This document shows, piece by piece, positions 60,871 through 64,000 of a stretch of DNA of 64,000 nt (the first letter of the stretch is position 1; every line of letters starts with the position of its first letter). Made by a program: the position numbers and the translations under genes. The notes beneath the pieces were generated by a model. The model ran no database searches, had not been told where the DNA came from, and saw nothing but the letters and a program-made list of their open reading frames with translations. The stretch covers positions 911,001-975,000 of the forward strand of contig BSDZ01000013.1 in assembly GCA_030268105.1 (NCBI GenBank). Reading direction: 5' to 3'. The DNA comes from Volvox africanus (lineage: Eukaryota; Chlorophyta; Chlorophyceae; Chlamydomonadales; Volvocaceae).

Positions 60871-63800
60871 ATGTTTGGCAAAATATTACGAGCGGGAAAG
60901 GGTGGATATGGTGTCAAATACAAAATTGACCTGCAAGTTGTCCAGCTGGAAAACTTGCCTACGTCCATCAGGAAATGCCGAGTGGTTTGGGCTAGGAGTG
61001 CCAAGCTACAGATGACAGATATCAAGGATGCCAGAGGAAGTGGGTGATAAGCTATAGATATGTTTGACGTTTCCACTAAGTTTATCTTGTCAGTCGCAGT
61101 GAGGCCCCTCATCTCCCTGACGTTAAATATTGCCTCAGGCGTTGCGTCTTTCAAGCAAACCCTGACACAAGTCACTACCATTTACCGGGACAAGGCGGGG
61201 AAATATGAGCCTAAGGTATGCCAACTAGTGTGTGAAGGCTGTGTTTTGCGCAAACCTGACCGCAGCCACTTGCGATCCCGTAGGAATACGAGCTTAAGGT
61301 GCAGGTGCCAGGGAAGGGCAGCACAGAAAGCCCGGTCACAGTCGGGAAGGCTGTCCTGGACATGGCGAAGTACTGCAAGGACGAGACCACTACACAGTCC
61401 GCCATGGTGCCCATAGCCTTCAAGATTGGAGCGAGTATTACGGGTTACTTGAAGTTATCGATCACAACAATTTTTATTGGCGACTCAAATGAGGATGGGG
61501 GTACAGATGTTTCTGGCTTAACGGGGCTGACGTCGGATCATGGCTCCATGCGCGAGCAGGATTTGGAAGGTGCGGCGGGAAAGAGCTTCCCCATTCTACT
61601 GATTGTCATAGGTCTTGTGCCAAAAGTGAGCCACCAAAGTTGATTAGATTCTGTACAAGGTTTTGCTACGAGGTATCTTTAGCCCCTGCTTGTCCCCTAT
61701 TTCAGGATTTGGCGATGAGGAACACGTCAAATTTAGCAAGAAGGCCAGGGGCAGGAAGCGCGAGGAGGCATCGACATCAGCAACGGGGAGCTCAGGCCGC
61801 AGCAGTGGCAACAATAAGGCAGAGGGCCCATGGCGCCATAAGCCTTTGCCACCAACAGCGGAGGAGGATGATTCGGACTTGGAGGACAAGCAAGAAGCGG
61901 AACCCGCATTGACCACTGTGAAGTCTAGCAGGAGGAATCCGTCGGCACCCAGGGCGCCGGAGATCGAGGAGGCCGAGGAGCCAAACGACAACCCTTTCGC
62001 TAAAAAAGTCTCAAAGCCGACGGTTCGGAAGGTCCCGGCCAAGGTGTGGGAGGACGACGAGGACGTGTCACCCCTAAATTCGGATGTCTCGGTAAGCACT
62101 AACGGGTGACGTAAGCCACTTCTGTCGTTGAAAATGTTAAGATTTTGTCCTGCGCTGTGCGCTTTCCTGCAGTGTCCAATCGGCCGTTGACTCGGGGTTT
62201 TAACATTAATGCTATACTTTGTTGCTGCCTCACTGAGAGATTTCTGGCGGTCTGGTTTTGCGACTTTTTGGTGTAGGACTCTGAACCGCCAAAGCCGACC
62301 GCCAGGCCAAAGAAAGTGGAAGAGCCGGCCCAGTCGCTGGACGAACTGAAGGCTTCCCTGTTCTCAACCAAGAAAACAGCTGGTTCCGCCGTCACAGGTG
62401 TGACGGGGGCGTCGCCTGCAGCAGCTGTGTCGTCCAGCAAAGGCGGCAGCAGCAAGGCTAGTAAGATTCCACCACCGCCACTGCCCATTGAAGATGAGGA
62501 CGACGAGTCGCAGCGGGACGATCTCTTTTCCGCCAAGCCCAAGGGCGGCTTGGTGGCCGCTAGCAATAAAATGAAAGCCGCAGCAGCTACGGCGATTCCT
62601 GCCAATGCAGCGACAACGAACGCGGCTGCAGCTACGGCTGCGGCCAGCAAGCAACCAAAGACGAGAGTAGCTACGCCACCTCCCCCAGAAGATGATGATG
62701 ACGAGGATGAGGACCTTCCCCCGCCAAGCACTGCTGCGCAGTACATTGGGCCAACACAGAAACCTCGGTCTAAGGCGGTGGAATCATCGGAGGCTGCCGT
62801 GGCCAAGGGCTCGTCCTCGTTGACACGTGCGGGCTCAAAGCAGGACCCGAGCAAGGTACCAGTGCTCCGCAAAAGTTTAAAACTCGGTTCTATCCCTGGG
62901 TTGGCCAAGTGGTGGGCCAATCCTTACAGATATGCTAGATACGATAGATATAGATGAGCCCAACGAGTCCCTCCACTTGCGGGTTGGGCAAATCTACGCC
63001 GTAAATTGTAATCGCCTTCGCATGCTACGGTCTATCGCCAATAGTCAATTGATTGTTCTTTCGATCTGTGTGTCAGGGCGGATCGGGGTCGGAGCTGGAG
63101 CAGCTAAGAAAACAAGTAGCGCAATTGGAGAAGCAGCTCCTAGACGAGCAGGTGGCGAAGGACGACTTAAACAAAAAGATGCAGAAGTACGCGGACAAGA
63201 TTGCAGATCTTGAAGACCAGCTCGCTGAGGTAAAGGACATGTTTCAGGGGGTTTCATGGGTCTTGTGGAATGGGGGGTTTAGGTAGATCGGTCCCCCCAA
63301 GCTCTTGTACCACAGCGATTATGAAGCACGCACAACCCACCACAAACACACACATGCATATGCATGCCCACAAAGGCATGCATCGTATTGCCATGCTTGC
63401 AAAGGCAAGCATTTAAGCACACCCGTAAGGCGCTGGGCGAGTCCTTCAAGCCGCGTGGTTATTAAGGCGGCTCTGGCACAGGGCGCCCTGATGGAGCTGT
63501 ACGCCCAGATGAAGGAGATGGAGGAGAAGCACCAGGCGCAGATTAAGGACATGGAGGCCAAGTACCAAACGGAAATCAAGGAGCTCATGGAACGCCACTT
63601 AACCGAGGTAGCAGAGCTCGACGAACAGCATCAGGCGGAAGTGACACAGCTCCAGCTGGCAGCGAGTGAAAGTGGGCGCAGGCGTGGTGGGCCGAGGTAA
63701 GGGTCTTTGCAAGCGTCCTAAGAGTAGCAGTATTCTTCATTCTTGGGCTTCGGCTTTAACAAGAGGTGCTGTGCTGCTGCAGTGTGGAGGAGATTGAGCG

Positions 63801-64000
63801 GTTGAAAGCCGAGTTGGCCGAACAGGATGCTTTGTTTGAGACTCGCGCCAAAAAACTGGCGGCAGAGCAAGCTGCGGCCAATGCGGCTCGCGAGGTACGT
63901 GCCGTACAAGGCGGAAAGCAGATTTCACCTAGTTGGTATCTGAGCCGTGCTGTAACGTCTTTTGATATTGTACGCTTGCTGTAGGTAGCTGAAACCAAGC
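60871..64000 (+). CDS. NT-C2 domain plus coiled-coil protein, 3' end beyond the window
   Basis: Exons: 60871-61039, 61139-61215, 61284-61569, 61706-62091, 62277-62855, 63077-63229, 63482-63696, 63783-63894, 63985 to the window edge. Residues 1 to about 178 form an NT-C2 domain (EEIG1/EHBP1 N-terminal C2 type): KYKIDLQVVQLENLP, FKQTLTQVTTIYRDK, YELKVQVPGK, KAVLDMAKYCKDE, and ITGYLKLSITTIFIGD. A basic/acidic, Pro/Ala-rich linker of about 330 aa follows. Heptad-like coiled coil then runs through exons 6-8 (ELEQLRKQVAQLEKQL; MKEMEEKHQAQIKDMEAK; IERLKAELAEQDALFETR). Family knowledge: NT-C2 domains attach proteins to membranes or cytoskeleton; plant PMI1-type relatives act in plastid movement and animal EHBP1 in endosomal traffic. 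Which applies here is unknown. Exon 7 could begin slightly upstream. Confidence 0.82.

Overview
The window looks like nuclear DNA of a green alga of the Chlamydomonadales, probably a volvocine (Volvox/Gonium/Chlamydomonas relatives). The evidence is many short GC-rich exons with clean GT..AG splice sites (GTGAGT, GTGCGT and GTAAGT donors; TGCAG and CACAG acceptors), TGTAA polyadenylation signals, Ala/Gly/Gln-rich insertions in conserved proteins, introns full of microsatellites, and gene families typical of these algae (TKL receptor kinases, octotricopeptide-repeat proteins). No bacterial-style operons, CRISPR arrays or plasmid features are present. All gene models below were assembled by eye from splice sites, reading phase and family motifs; each closes to a whole number of codons.

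Layout. 1-4.1 kb: no recognisable gene. 4.1-15.9 kb (minus): an 18-exon receptor-like TKL protein kinase of about 1,639 aa whose introns carry a (GAGAG)n tract, a 39-bp minisatellite and a (TA)n tract. 15.9-19.4 kb: mostly unassigned DNA with LINE 3'-end scraps. 20.0-25.1 kb (minus): class-3 lipase. 26.2-31.3 kb (plus): WD40-repeat protein with a 635-aa disordered N-terminus and a striking 73-bp-arm inverted repeat in intron 4. 34.5-36.8 kb (minus): Rab2 GTPase. 37.9-39.4 kb (plus): 5'-truncated, frameshifted LINE ending in (CAAT)n. 39.9-42.5 kb (plus): membrane-anchored short-chain dehydrogenase, probably a 3-ketoacyl-CoA reductase. 43.1-43.3 kb (minus): intronless ATX1-type copper chaperone. 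45.5-55.4 kb (minus): a 14-exon ASHH2/SDG8-type H3K36 methyltransferase (CW-AWS-SET). 55.8-58.5 kb (plus): OPR-repeat protein, probably organellar. 58.7-60.4 kb (minus): type-I membrane protein resembling V-ATPase accessory subunit/BIG1 proteins. 60.9 kb to the end (plus, cut by the window): NT-C2 plus coiled-coil protein.

How the genes relate. These are independent eukaryotic genes, not a pathway. Several share functional themes: membrane traffic (Rab2, NT-C2 protein, possible V-ATPase assembly factor), lipid metabolism (lipase, ketoacyl reductase) and regulation (receptor kinase, histone methyltransferase, WD40 protein). Three head-to-head pairs probably share promoters (lipase/WD40, methyltransferase/OPR, BIG1-like/NT-C2). 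One tail-to-tail pair (OPR and BIG1-like) has crossing polyadenylation signals.

The most unusual items are the near-perfect intronic foldback in the WD40 gene, the receptor kinase with a duplicated ectodomain and an HAD (non-RD) catalytic loop, and the shared (GGGGAA)n arrays placed in opposite sense in two neighbouring genes.
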